Assembly: GCA_025403435.1 (NCBI GenBank)
Contig: CM046342.1
Coordinates: 20,194,631-20,258,630 of the forward strand
Direction: 5' to 3'
Source of the DNA: Artocarpus heterophyllus
Lineage: Eukaryota > Streptophyta > Magnoliopsida > Rosales > Moraceae
DNA length: 64,000 nt
The notes under the pieces were generated by a model that was not told the origin of the DNA, searched no databases, and saw only the letters and a program-made list of their open reading frames with translations. The position numbers were made by a program, and so were the translations under genes. Shown piece after piece: positions 54,241-64,000 of this stretch; positions within the stretch are counted from its first letter, which is position 1, and the number at the start of each line of letters is the position of its first letter.

Positions 54241-54450
54241 TCCTTTCCATCAATACTGCTTTTCAAGATCATGATACATTTTGGTGCTACTAGGGCATAT
54301 AGCAAACTTAGACTTATGGGCTTCACTTAAGACGGCTTGTCTAATACTAGCATCCACCAGTACTACAAGCCCTTTATTGAATAATAAGAATCCTTCTACA
54401 CTTATCTTCCATCCATCTACATGTTCACCATTTTGCAATCAATTTTAAGT
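54241..54450 (-). pseudogene. GYP2 integrase zinc-finger region
   Basis: A 62-codon minus-strand frame with VLVDASIRQAVLSEAHKSKF and PSSTKMYHDLEKQY, the HHCC-containing N-terminus (EAHxSxFxxHPGxTKMYxDL). Confidence 0.78.
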
Positions 54451-55220
54451 ATTCCTAAACTCTTCATCTTACCATTGGCCTTGTTGTACTTGCTAGAGAA
54501 GAACAGGTGTGGTCACTAGATTACAAACATAAGCAACATTTGCGTCCTTATAGTATTGCAAATCATACTCACTAATAGCTTTAACCTTTTCCAATCTTCA
54601 CATTCTAAGGGGGCTATGATAGCACGAGGTTTTTGACTTAGAGCATCTGCCATCATATGCACCTTACCAGGATGGTATTGGAGGGTAAAATTGTAATCTT
54701 TCATATACTCAACCCATTTTTGTTGTCTAAAGTTTAAATCCCATTAGGTGAAAAGATATTTCAAGCTCTTATAGTCCGAGTAAAGTTCAAACTTAACACT
54801 ATATAAATAACACCACTATAGTTTCAAAGCATAAATTATAGCTACCAACTCCAAGTCATGGGTGGGGTAGTTCCTTTCATATGCCTTCAACTGACAGGAG
54901 CCATAAGCTGCTATCCTATTGTATTGCATCAAGATACACCCCAAACCTATACCTGAAGAATCTATATACAACACATAAGGCTCTTCATCATTTGGGAAGA
55001 TAAAAATTAATGTTCTAGTCAATCTCCTTTGAAGCTCCATCGAAGCCTCTTCACATTGGTCACTCTAATCAAACTTAACACCCTTTTGAGTCAATCTTTT
55101 CAATGGCATAGTAATACATGAGAAATTCTTAACTAATCAACTATAGTACTCTACTAGGCCAAGGAAACACTATACTTCTATCACGTTTTTAGGCCTTTCC
55201 TATTACAACACCCTATCTAT
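54451..55220 (-). pseudogene. GYP2 RNase H and end of reverse transcriptase
   Basis: Minus strand: RPKNVIEVQCFLGLVEYYS (RT end), PLKRLTQKGVKFD, then RNase H with YIDSSGIGLGCILMQYNRI and YPTHDLELVAIIYALKL, and MKDYNFTLQYHPGKVHMMAD with ALSQKP. Two open pieces (54516-54704 and 54816-55040) lie within a stop-containing frame. The RNase H catalytic DAS is DSS here. Confidence 0.82.
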
Positions 55221-55524
55221 GCAACGCCTCAAAATTTATTAAGTGATATTAGAATGTAAAATGATGGATTAGTGTGCCATAATGAATACTTTAAACTTAA
55301 TTTGATCATTTGGTGAAATTTTTGAATTTAAAGTTGTTTAGATTACTTTAATGATTTTTACTTGATTTTGATTATTTTTAACTGTTATTTTGAATTTTTA
55401 AAATGAAATAATTTGTCAAATACCAAACATGTCCCATTTGAAATTGGTGTGCTGCACATGGTTTTTCTACAGCAAACTACCTCTCCCTTTCCCTATTTAT
55501 TTCCCCTTCTCTTCCACTCTCCCT

Positions 55525-55600
55525 CACTCTCAGTTCTCTCTCTCTCTCTCTCTCCCATGTCTTTCTCTCTGTCACTCTGCCTCTCTCTTTCTCTCCCGTT
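55525..55600 (+). repeat. CT-rich tract of GYP1-c LTR
   Basis: A (CT) run of about 24 bp near 55531-55554 inside a longer pyrimidine tract, conserved in position with the GA tracts of the minus-strand copies. Confidence 0.78.
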
Positions 55601-55615
55601 TTCCCCCCAAAATTT

Positions 55616-57618
55616 TGTTAGATATGTATGCCCTAAGGAGTAAAAATGTAATACGTTTTTGGAGACATTTTTATCATTAAAGAATTTATTCATTTATATA
55701 TACCAAATCTTGTCCTCTTTACGTTCATATTTGTTGAATGTATGTTAAGCAAATAGTAGTCTGAGACTGTCGGTCTAAACCTTTAAGAATTGGGCATATG
55801 ATGGACTGATTACGCAGAAGACACGATTCTTAAGTTGACGGTCTAAAACATATGATCTGCAATCGAGGGTATAAAGTTGGGCACTTTATTCATGCAAAGA
55901 TTGTTATGTTGTCTATATCCCTAAAGGGAGATGGTTTGTCTTGACCATCGGAGTTGGACTCCGTGAATTGAAACATTGGCACGTTGTCATAGGTGACGAT
56001 GTGTTTGATCAGGACACAAAGTGAATTGATTTGGATTAATAATTATGTCTTGGCAAATCGATTCACTTAAGACAATCATTTGTATTGTATCTTAATCCTA
56101 AGATGGATAGTGGGCCCGTTGTCTCGACTTGTGCCTTTTGATGTACCAAAGGGTGACTCCTACATCTCAATAGTGGTATGCAAGCTGGTACGTTGGAGGC
56201 ATGACTCTTGATAGCGTAGACTTGTTATTCATAGATATGGAATCCATAGCTTCTCTTTAGGAGTAATGATATCCTCTTATATGCATTATCTAGTATTTAG
56301 AAAACTGGAGCGCGCAACCATTTGGATACATAGGTGTAATCGAATGGTATACTATCTTTGGATAGTAAGTTTTCTAATGGTGAGATAATGGAACGTAAGA
56401 TAAAAATAATCAGGAAGGTAAGACAAAACTTGTCCTTAAGCCGATTATGGATGATCATATGGGGATACGATACACTATGATATGTCATGGAGACTTAGCT
56501 ACACGAGCTTCGTAATTCTATAAAGTTTGAGAGTGCAGCTCCAAGCTTTTAGTGGAGTAGCGTTGGAGTTGATAATTGTGAAATGTATATATGGGATATT
56601 GGGTTTCATAATTATCATGAGCTTGAACTTTATAGGTCCATTTTGGTCCCCTTTGCTAGCTCACAAAATCCTGTAACGATACGACGTGCTGTTTTAATAA
56701 TTGGTGACTTATGTCAGATTTATTAGATTGGTTTAAAATTTGAAAGAATCAAATAATTCATGTCTGTTTATTGGTTAAATTAATTTTGTAATAAAATTAA
56801 TTTAAGATAAACTTGTTGAATTATTGGGATCGGATAATTCTTGCCTGTTTATCGGTTGATTTAATTGTATAAATTAGATCAAGATAAACTTGTAGAATTA
56901 TTGTGAATTCATTTATTTTCTTAGAGATTATCTTGATAAAGTTTGTTTTGATCAAATAACTTCTCTATTGGGTTATTTGAATCAAAACTAAGACTTTATC
57001 CTATAAAATCTCGGGTGGAAAATAAAAGATTCACGGAGATATTTACGCGGCAGTTTGGCCTACTGATCTACGTGCTCGGCCTGCCGATCAGTGAGAGATA
57101 AGATTACACGTTTTCACGCAGATCTTATCAGATATTGATCTAAACTTGATTCTATTTCGAGTTTTTGAGACCTAATCTGATAAGGATTGACCCCAAGACC
57201 AATCGCTATATAAAGGGAGTAAGTCTCATGAGTTACTAAGATCAATTGAGAGATTAAGAGTGATACTCTTCTGGTGAGCATCTGAAAACTCCCTGAGAGC
57301 TTTTGTTCACAAATCAAGAACACTAGTTTTGGGTTCTCTCGATTGGTTGGAAGGAGAGTCACTGGTGGAAGAGCTGTACATGTGAGCCCACACTCACTCC
57401 GGTCGTGAATAGAGAATAGCAAAGAAGACCAGTTGGTTGAGGCTCTTTTGGAACATTACTTCTCTTCACAGATTGCGAAGGTTCTTCAGCACACAAAGGT
57501 TAGTAAGATCCGTTTAATTTATACATATAGCATGTCAAACTTGTGTTTTGGAAAATACTCTAACGTTAAAGTTTTTTAAAAAATTCCCACTGCACACCAC
57601 ACACTGTTTTTTCCAACA
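55616..57618 (+). mobile_element. COP1-g: copia solo LTR (2003 bp)
   Basis: TGTTAGATATGTATGCC at the start, TTTTTTCCAACA at the end, flanked by perfect AATTT at 55611-55615 and 57619-57623. It interrupts the GYP1-c LTR, which continues on both sides. It has the dyad cluster (57050-57090, two units), the tandem hairpins (about 56750-56905) and a TATA box (57207-57214). No internal region remains, so it was formed by LTR-LTR recombination. Confidence 0.94.
57207..57214 (+). promoter_or_regulatory. TATA box of COP1-g
   Basis: TATATAAA at the family position, 405 bp from the LTR end. Confidence 0.75.
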
Positions 57619-58084
57619 AATTTTTGAATCAAATTGAGCACCAAGCGTCGGTTAGATGGATTGGAGGCTCGGAAACATGATTGAGTAATTGAAAACATGA
57701 TTTAAAGCTTCGATTCGAGGTTAATTTTTAAATTTTCAAAACTTTTTCAAATTTTCAATTTTTCTTGCATTTTGAAACTTAAGCTTATTTGAACTTAAAA
57801 AACCTTTGATCTAAGTTAGGGAAACTTAGAACAACTAGAATCTAAGCTTTGTTTGAAGAAAAACGAATTCGAATAAGGATTTTTCATTTTTCTACATTTT
57901 TCACCATTTTTAGATTTTTTTGGATTTTGTGTGCAAATCTTGTTTAAATGAGTTTAAAAGTGTCCTACTATGTTTTTCTATCATCTATGATTGATTTTCA
58001 TACCTAAGAACTGAGAAAAACAGGTTGAAATGAGGATTGGGACTCGAGATGCCGAGAACCCGTGCTTGGAAAATTTTAGAATTT

Positions 58085-58280
58085 TCCAGTTCGGCAGGCC
58101 GAACATTGTGTTTGGCTGGCCAAACTTTGTGTTCGATAGGTCGGATTCATAGGTTCGATAGGCTGGATTCATATGTCTAGCAGGCCCAACTTGGAAAGAG
58201 TTCGGTCCAGTCTGGTCGGCCAAACTATACAGTTTGGCTGACCGAACCAGGGTAATCGGTAGGCCGACCGAGCATGGTGA
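58085..58280 (+). repeat. Dyad cluster, GYP1-c LTR
   Basis: About eight units, for example TTCGGCAGGCCGA, TTTGGCTGGCCAA, TTCGATAGGTCGG, TTCGATAGGCTGG, TCTAGCAGGCCCA, TTTGGCTGACCGA and ATCGGTAGGCCGA. Confidence 0.8.
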
Positions 58281-59458
58281 AAATTTGTGATTTTTCATCC
58301 GTTTTTAATGTTTTGAACCCTAATTGAAATCCCAAATTTATAAAATGATTTTATCAATACCAATGGCATACTAGGACACCAAGAACTAATTTAGCAACAT
58401 AGGATATCTTAAACTAGATACTGATAGACCTAGTTTTTGTTTAAGGTCGTTCGTGGTTCCGCAGAGCTAATGTATAGCGGATCGGGATTTCGATGTGGGA
58501 CACCGGCATGAGTATTGAGGTAGGACTTCTATACTATTTCCTTTGGTAAACCAATTTCAAATGATTTTGGCTTTAAAACGGGTTTTTATCAAAACATTTT
58601 CAACGGTTGTTTAAAAAAAGAATTTTATTGATTATTTTATAAACCGTGAATTGAGGTGAATTTCATAATGAACTCCATAACAAATGTAAATGAGAATACC
58701 TGGTAAATGGGTTTTAAATAATGATAGAAAAGAATATAAGGGCATGATGCCATACCAGAGATTGGGTCATGTAGCGTGCGACCTTGGGGGTTAGTCCCGA
58801 AACCCAGTTGGACCACTACGATGGTGTTATATATATGGTTTGCCCAGGAAAAGAAAATGATGTTCTTTCTGGTCGACCAATAAACTATTATTTAGGTAAG
58901 ACTAATTTTGTTTAATTTTAGTCATCCAAGTCTTATCTTAAGTAATTTCCTGAATAACGAAATTTCCTTTTTAAAATTTAATGTTTCTTAAAATATAATC
59001 CTACTAAGCCTTTCGTTCACATTCTATTTGTTTTCAAACTTTTTCCCCCTCTAGGTGGATTTTAGCTTAGGTTTAGAGAGGATTCCACGAACAGGACTCA
59101 AGAGCAATAGAAGGACCTAGTAGGTTATTTAAATTATAATATCAAGGCATGTAACGTTTTAACTTTCTCTTTACTTGGACTGTGGTTGTAATATAATATT
59201 GTCAGTACTATATTTGTGCACAATACATGGGGCAGTGGGACCCAATCTCGTTCCTTTTATTTCTTTGCACTCTTTATTATTTACTTTGATATTCTCATTT
59301 GTTCAATTATTATAAATGCTTGTTCCAAAAAGGGCTTTAAAATTATCCACATTTTCTTAATTAGTCTAAATGCTTAAATTTATATCTTTGCTAAAATTCT
59401 TATTAATTAACTTAATTAACAGGCCACATCACCTCTCGTACTATAGGGCGTGACAGAA

Positions 59459-59470
59459 TGGTATAGAGCC
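59459..59470 (+). other. Primer-binding site, GYP1-c
   Basis: TGGTATAGAGCC, initiator tRNA-Met complement lacking one C, three bases after the LTR. Confidence 0.8.
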
Positions 59471-59559
59471 CAAGGTTATGAACCTTGGGAGTTGTGCACA
59501 CATAAGTACGACAATGAAATACCATTGATAGTCCAAATTTTGTTTTCAGAAGTGAGAGA

Positions 59560-59847
59560 ATGGCACCTAGACGACGTTCGACAGCTGACGCCGAGTTTGG
59601 AAATGATGAGGGCATTTTGAGAGCCATGTTTGCTGGATTTTGGCAGATGGAAGCTAGGGCAAGGTTGGAGGATTCTGATGTTAGTCGTCAGCATACGTAT
59701 TTTAAGGAATTCTAGTGTGTGTCTATTCCAACTTTCAATGGAAATGGGGACCCGCAAGTAGCAGAATATTGGCTGGATTTGATCATGAAACACTTGGATA
59801 CTCTTAGTGTACCATCTTAGTATCGTGTGGAGTTTGCTACATATAAG
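59560..59847 (+). pseudogene. GYP1-c gag, N-terminal 96 codons
   Basis: ATG at 59560 opens MAPRRRSTADAEFGNDEG, matching the GYP1-b Gag start. It continues MFAGFWQMEARAR, SIPTFNGNGDPQVAEYWLD and MKHLDTLSVPS, the beginning of a retrotransposon gag domain. TAG at 59713-59715 (codon 52) and a second TAG later replace Trp and Gln. COP1-f interrupts it at 59847. Confidence 0.85.
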
Positions 59848-60202
59848 TGTTGGAAAAATAGTACGCAGAAGAACTTTAAAAATTTTATATTAGAGTATTT
59901 TTCAAAACACAAGTTTGACATGCTATATGCATAAATTAATCAGATCTTACTAACCTTTGAATGCCAAAGAACTCATGCAATCTGTGAAGAGAAGTAACAT
60001 TTTAGAAGAGCCTCAACCAACTAGTCTTCTTTGCTATTCTCTATCCACGATCAAAGTGAGTGTGGGCTCACGCGTACAACTCTTCCACTATGTGACTCTC
60101 CTTCCAACCAATTGAGAGAACCCAAAGTAAGTGTTCGTGATTTGTGACAAGAGCTCTTAGGGAGTTTTAGATTCTCACCAGCAGAGTATCACTCTTACTC
60201 CC

Positions 60203-60210
60203 TATTTATA
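60203..60210 (-). promoter_or_regulatory. TATA box of COP1-f 3' LTR
   Basis: TATTTATA, TATAAATA in LTR orientation. Confidence 0.78.
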
Positions 60211-60329
60211 GAGGTTAGGTCTAGGGTCAGTCCTTATCAGATTAGGTCTCAAAAATTCGAATCAAAATCAAGTTCGGATCAATATCTGATAAAATCCATG
60301 TGAAAACGTGAAATCTTATCTTTCGCACA

Positions 60330-60412
60330 TCTGCAGGCCGAATTGCCTAATCGGCATGCCAAACTTACCCATCGGCATGCCAAACTAAAGGATCGGCATG
60401 CCGAGCTGTCAA
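60330..60412 (-). repeat. Dyad cluster, COP1-f 3' LTR
   Basis: Units CTGCAGGCCGAAT, ATCGGCATGCCAA (three variants) and ATCGGCATGCCGA. The centre is mostly AT here in place of AG, which makes the last unit TCGGCATGCCGA a perfect 12-bp palindrome. Confidence 0.75.
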
Positions 60413-61837
60413 AAAAATATCTCAATGAATCTTTTATTTTCTACCCGAGATTCTATAGGAAAAAGTTTCAGTTTTAATTAAAATAACCCAATAGAGAAGT
60501 TATCTAATTAAAACAACTTTATCTAGACAATCTCTAAGAAAATAAATGAATTCCTAATAATTCTAAAAGTTTATCTTGACTTAATTTATTCAAAATTAAA
60601 TCAACCAATAAATAGACAAGAATTATCCGATCACAATAATTCAACAAGTTTATCTTGAATTAATTTTATCATAAAATTAATTCAACTGATAAATAGCCAT
60701 GAATTATTTAATTCTTCAAAATTTTAACTAATCTAATAAATCTGACATAAGTCACCAATTATTGGAAAAGCATGCTGCATCATTATAGGATGTTGTGAGC
60801 TAGCAAATGAGACCAAATAGACCTATATAGTTCAAGCTCCTGATAATTACGAAACCCAATATCCCAGATATACATTTCATAATCATCAACTCTAACGCTA
60901 CTCCACTAAAAGCTTGGAGTTGCACCCTCGAACTACATAGAATTACGAAGCCCGTATAGCTAAGTCTCCATGACATATCATAGCGCATCGTATCCCCATA
61001 GGATTATCCATAATCGGCTTAAGGACAGGTTCTGTCTTACCTTCCTGATTATTTTTATCTTACGTTCCATTGTCTCACCATTGAAAAACTTACCATCTAA
61101 AGACAGTATACCATTCGGTTACACTTATGTATCCAAATGGTTGAGCGCTCCAGTTTTCCAATTACAGGATAGCACATATAAGAGAATATCACTACTCTTG
61201 AAGAGAAGCTATGGATTTCATATCTATGAATAATAGGTCTACGCTACCAAGAGTGATGCCTCCAATGTACCGGCATGCATACCACTATTAAGATGTAGGT
61301 GTCACCCTTTGATACATCAAAAGACACAAGTCAAGACAACGGGCCCACTATTCATCTTAGGATTAAGATACAATACAAAAAATTTTCTAAAGTGAATCGA
61401 TTGGCCGAGACAGAATTATTAATCCAAATCAATTCACTTTATGTCCCGATCCAATACATCGTCCTCTATGACAACATGCCAATGTTTCTATTCATGGAGT
61501 CCACCTCCGATGGTCAAGACAAACCATATCCCAATAGGGATATAGATGACATAACAATCATTACATGAATAAAGCACCCAACTTTATTCCCTCGAATACG
61601 GATCTTATGTCCATCACCTTAAGAATCGTCTATTCCTCATAATCTGTCCATCATATGCTCAATTCTTAAAGATTTAGACTAACAGTCTCAAACTATTACT
61701 TGCTTAACATACATTCAACAAATATGAACGTAAAGAGGAAAAGATTTGGTATATGAACAATAAATAAATTCTTTATTGATAAAAATGTCTCCAAAAACTT
61801 ATTACATTTTTACTCCTTAGGGCATACATGTCTAACA

Positions 61838-61848
61838 ATCTCCCACTT
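61838..61848 (-). other. Polypurine tract, COP1-f
   Basis: The complement reads AAGTGGGAGAT. Confidence 0.83.
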
Positions 61849-61851
61849 GCA

Positions 61852-62640
61852 CTAAGTGAGTAAATATGACAAATCTCGCATCCCTATAGCTTTTACATGC
61901 CTCTCGAAGACTCTCCCAGTTAGTGTCTTCTTAAATGTTTCAGCTAAATTGTCCTTTGATGCGATCTTACACACCGTGACATTCCCACCCTCAACAAAGT
62001 CCATTATCACATGATACATCCGATCAATATGCTTACTCTTCTTGTGAAATCTTGGTTCCTTAGCATTAGCTACCGCCGCACTATTATCACAGTACAGTGA
62101 TACCACCTTATCCATACCAGGAACTACCTTAAGATCCCCAACGAACTTGCAGAGCCACACTGCTTCTTTCGAAGCATCACTAGCTGCCACATACTCGGCC
62201 TCCATCGTTGAATATGAAGTGCAATCTTGCTGAGCACTTCTCCAACTGATGGCACCGCCGCCCAAAGTAAACACAAAATCCGAAGTTGATTTCCTAGAAT
62301 CTAGACATGTACTTGAAAATATATAAGCATATATCCACGAGTCCTTCTCAGGAACTTGAAAATATTCTTTACCACAACCCAATGGTTTAGTCCTGGATCT
62401 GCCTGAAATCGTCTTACAATCCCGACCGCATAACAAATAGCTGGTCGTGTGCAAAGCATGGCATACATGAGACTACCCACTGCCGAGGCATAAGGCACCT
62501 TCTTCATGTATTCTCTTTCTTCGTAAGACTTTGGAGAGTCTTTCTTAGAAAGAGTAATTCTAGACCTAGATGGTTGCCCACCTTTCTTGGATCCTGTATT
62601 GCAAACCTCTTGAGAATTTTATCTATGTAGCTGGCCTGGG
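61852..62640 (-). pseudogene. COP1-f RNase H
   Basis: Minus-strand frame from CLDSRKSTSDFVFTLGGGAI through DCTSYSTMEAEYVAASDASK, LYCDNSAAVANAKEPRFHKK and DNLAETFKKTL to GMRDLSYLLT (end at 61852). The N-terminal half lies in another frame (KKVPYASAVGSLMYAMLCT, RPAICYAVGIVRRFQADPG), joined after a small deletion near 62310. The catalytic ADPF aspartate is AETF here. Confidence 0.86.
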
Positions 62641-63290
62641 ACAAGGCTATCATTTTGTTCTTCTTATCCCGAAGATCTAGATACCGAGAACAAAATTAGC
62701 CTGACCTAAGTCCTTCATGTCAAACTGCTTGGTCAACTATAATTTGACCGATGACAACGCCCCAATGTCATTGCCAATTAGCAGAATGTCATCTACATAG
62801 AGCAGTAGAAAAACCACCTTCCTATCCTTAATGTGTTTGTAAACACATGGTTCATCCACATTTTGTAAGAACCCATAAGTCTTGATCACCTGATCAAATC
62901 TTATGTTCTAAGAATGAGAAGCCTGCTTAAGTCTATAAATTAACTTTAGCAGCCTACAAACCTTACGTTCTTGGCCCTTGACGTTGAAACTATCTGGTTG
63001 TTCCATATAAATAGACTCATCAATATAGCCATTTAGAAAAGCCATCTTAACATCCATTTGCCAAATCTTGTAGTTGAGAGCGGCAGCTATGGACAAGGGA
63101 ATCCGGATGGACTTAAGCATGGCTACAGGCAAAAGGTTTCCTCATAATCGATTCCTTCCTTTTGCGTATAACACTTAGCTACCTGTCTAGCCTTAAAGGT
63201 TTCAACCTTTCCATCCACTCCTCTTTTCCTCTTGTAGATCCACTTACGCTCTATGGGTTTTACCCCTTTGGGAAGATCCACAAGCTCCTA
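62641..63290 (-). pseudogene. COP1-f reverse transcriptase
   Basis: MDVKMAFLNGYIDESIYMEQ, KVCRLLKLIYRLKQASHS and YVDDILL (YVDD at 62788-62799) are well kept. Shared TAG at 62677-62679 (all COP1 copies) and TAG at 63288-63290 (Trp of VWEL, shared with -b and -d). A frameshift near 63120 and a one-base loss after the first TAG complete the damage. Confidence 0.86.
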
Positions 63291-64000
63291 GACCTGATTA
63301 GTCTCCATAGACTTCATCTCTGTGTTCATGGCCTCTGTCCTGAGTTCTAAACCAACATCCTCCATAGCCTCTGCATAAGTATAAGGATCCTTGTCATGTT
63401 CATTTGGTTCAACCAAAAAGACCTCCCCGTTGAACATATACCTCTCAGGTTGACGCCCGATCCTCCCACTACGTCGAAGCCCCTTAGGTTGTTGTTTAGG
63501 TTTGTTTGGTTTTTCTACACTGATCAGAACGGTTTCATTGAGAACCTCTGGCATGATCAGATCACTCCTCAAGCACCACTTTGCTTCAAGGCTTAAAGTC
63601 GTTCATGTAACTCTCCTCAAGGAAAGTTGCATTAGTTGAAACTACAACTTTATTTTCCTTTGAGTTATAGAAATAACCCCCTTTAGTCCCTTTTGGATAT
63701 CCTACAAACACACAAACTTCAGAACGTGCTTTCAACTTATTTGCATCCTTAAACAGGACATGAGCTGGACATCCCCATATACGAATATGGTTTAAGGATG
63801 TCTTTTTGCCCATCCACAACTCGTGAGGAGTTTTAGGGACCCATTTTAAAGGCACATTGTTCAAAAGATAACATGCGGTTTGTAGTGCATATATCCAAAA
63901 GGATAAAGGCAATGATGAATAACTCATCATGGACTTGATCATGTCCAATAAAGTCCTATTCCTTCTCTCTGCTACGCCATTCTGCTGTAGAGTGCCTGGC
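63291..64000 (-). pseudogene. COP1-f linker and C-terminal integrase, cut by window
   Basis: Minus-strand integrase from QQNGVAERRNRTL (third catalytic Glu present, at the window edge) and MSYSSLPLSFWIYALQTACY through KTPHELWMGKKTSLNHIRIW to FYNSKENKVVVSTNATFLEE. A frameshift near 63585 leads into the linker LNETVLISVEKPNKPKQQPK, RYMFNGEVFLVEPNEHDKD and NTEMKSMETNQV. Confidence 0.86.

Larger units (their letters stand above)
50655..55219 (-). mobile_element. GYP2: second gypsy family, minus strand, truncated in RT
   Basis: 3' LTR (50655-52795), integrase C-terminus, a small COP1 LTR fragment (53100-53392), integrase, RNase H and the end of the reverse transcriptase. Sequence then changes abruptly to GYP1-c at 55220. 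Gag, protease and most of RT are absent from the window. Confidence 0.85.
55220..59847 (+). mobile_element. GYP1-c: gypsy 5' LTR and gag, interrupted twice
   Basis: The LTR starts TGCAACGCCTC (55220) and ends GGGCGTGACA (59455), with solo LTR COP1-g inside (55616-57618). A primer-binding site and gag follow, and the element is cut at 59847 by COP1-f. It joins GYP2 RT sequence on the left without a recognisable duplication. Confidence 0.87.
59848..61837 (-). mobile_element. COP1-f 3' LTR (1990 bp)
   Basis: TGTTGGAAAAATAG on the left (complement of the LTR end) and CATGTCTAACA on the right. It has a complete set of internal landmarks: TATA box, dyad cluster (60330-60412) and tandem hairpins (60555-60710). 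Confidence 0.92.
59848..64000 (-). mobile_element. COP1-f: copia element, minus strand, 3' half in window
   Basis: 3' LTR (59848-61837), polypurine tract, RNase H, reverse transcriptase, linker and the C-terminal integrase. It runs out of the window inside the integrase. It is inserted in GYP1-c gag; ATAAG (59843-59847) should be one half of the target duplication. Confidence 0.92.

Overview
The window is plant nuclear intergenic DNA made almost wholly of nested, decayed LTR retrotransposons. The signs are Ty1/copia polyproteins with a UBN2-type Gag, Ty3/gypsy (chromovirus-like) polyproteins, 2-3 kb LTRs with TG...CA ends, primer-binding sites complementary to initiator tRNA-Met, and A+T-rich sequence. 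I found no host protein-coding gene, tRNA, rRNA or CRISPR array. The species cannot be named from what is visible.

Labels used here are local to this window. COP1 is one copia family with LTRs of about 2.0 kb, seven copies: a (LTR, 1-1527), b (minus strand, split into 1528-4690, 12846-13120 and 24170-26345), c (4691-12845), d (13121-24169), e (minus, 37969-50076), f (minus, 59848-64000, running out of the window) and g (solo LTR, 55616-57618). COP2 is a different copia family (26348-29260). GYP1 is a gypsy family with 2.2 kb LTRs: a (solo LTR, 17778-19922), b (minus, 29743-37968), c (55220-59847). GYP2 is another gypsy element (minus, 50655-55219). GYP3 is a 3.1 kb non-coding solo-LTR-like insertion (40235-43323). 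There are also two MITE-like pieces (6305-6459 and 29503-29742).

Layout. From 1 to 26345, COP1-b is the host element. LTR COP1-a sits in its RNase H, COP1-c in its gag (perfect AAATG target duplication at 4686-4690 and 12846-12850), and COP1-d further along the same gag. COP1-d in turn carries solo LTR GYP1-a. From 26346 to 29260 lies the 3' end of COP2 with an intact RNase H frame. From 29261 to 29742 are a short unique stretch and a MITE remnant. From 29743 to 37968 is GYP1-b, then COP1-e with GYP3 inside it up to 50076, then 578 bp of unassigned DNA. GYP2 follows from 50655, then GYP1-c with COP1-g nested in its LTR, and finally COP1-f inserted in the GYP1-c gag.

What stands out. (1) The long COP1 leader between primer-binding site and gag carries five to six consecutive stem-loops, most presenting the palindrome CCTAGG in the loop. 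They recur in all four copies with a leader, and look like a candidate RNA dimerisation or packaging region. (2) A 12-bp dyad, TCGGC-AG-GCCGA, occurs in clusters in the LTRs of COP1, GYP1 and GYP3 and also in the COP1 leader, although these elements are otherwise unrelated. (3) All five COP1 copies that cover the site carry the same TAG codon between reverse transcriptase and RNase H, and smaller sets of copies share further nonsense codons. Decay is otherwise mainly C-to-T and G-to-A change, as expected of methylated plant repeats.
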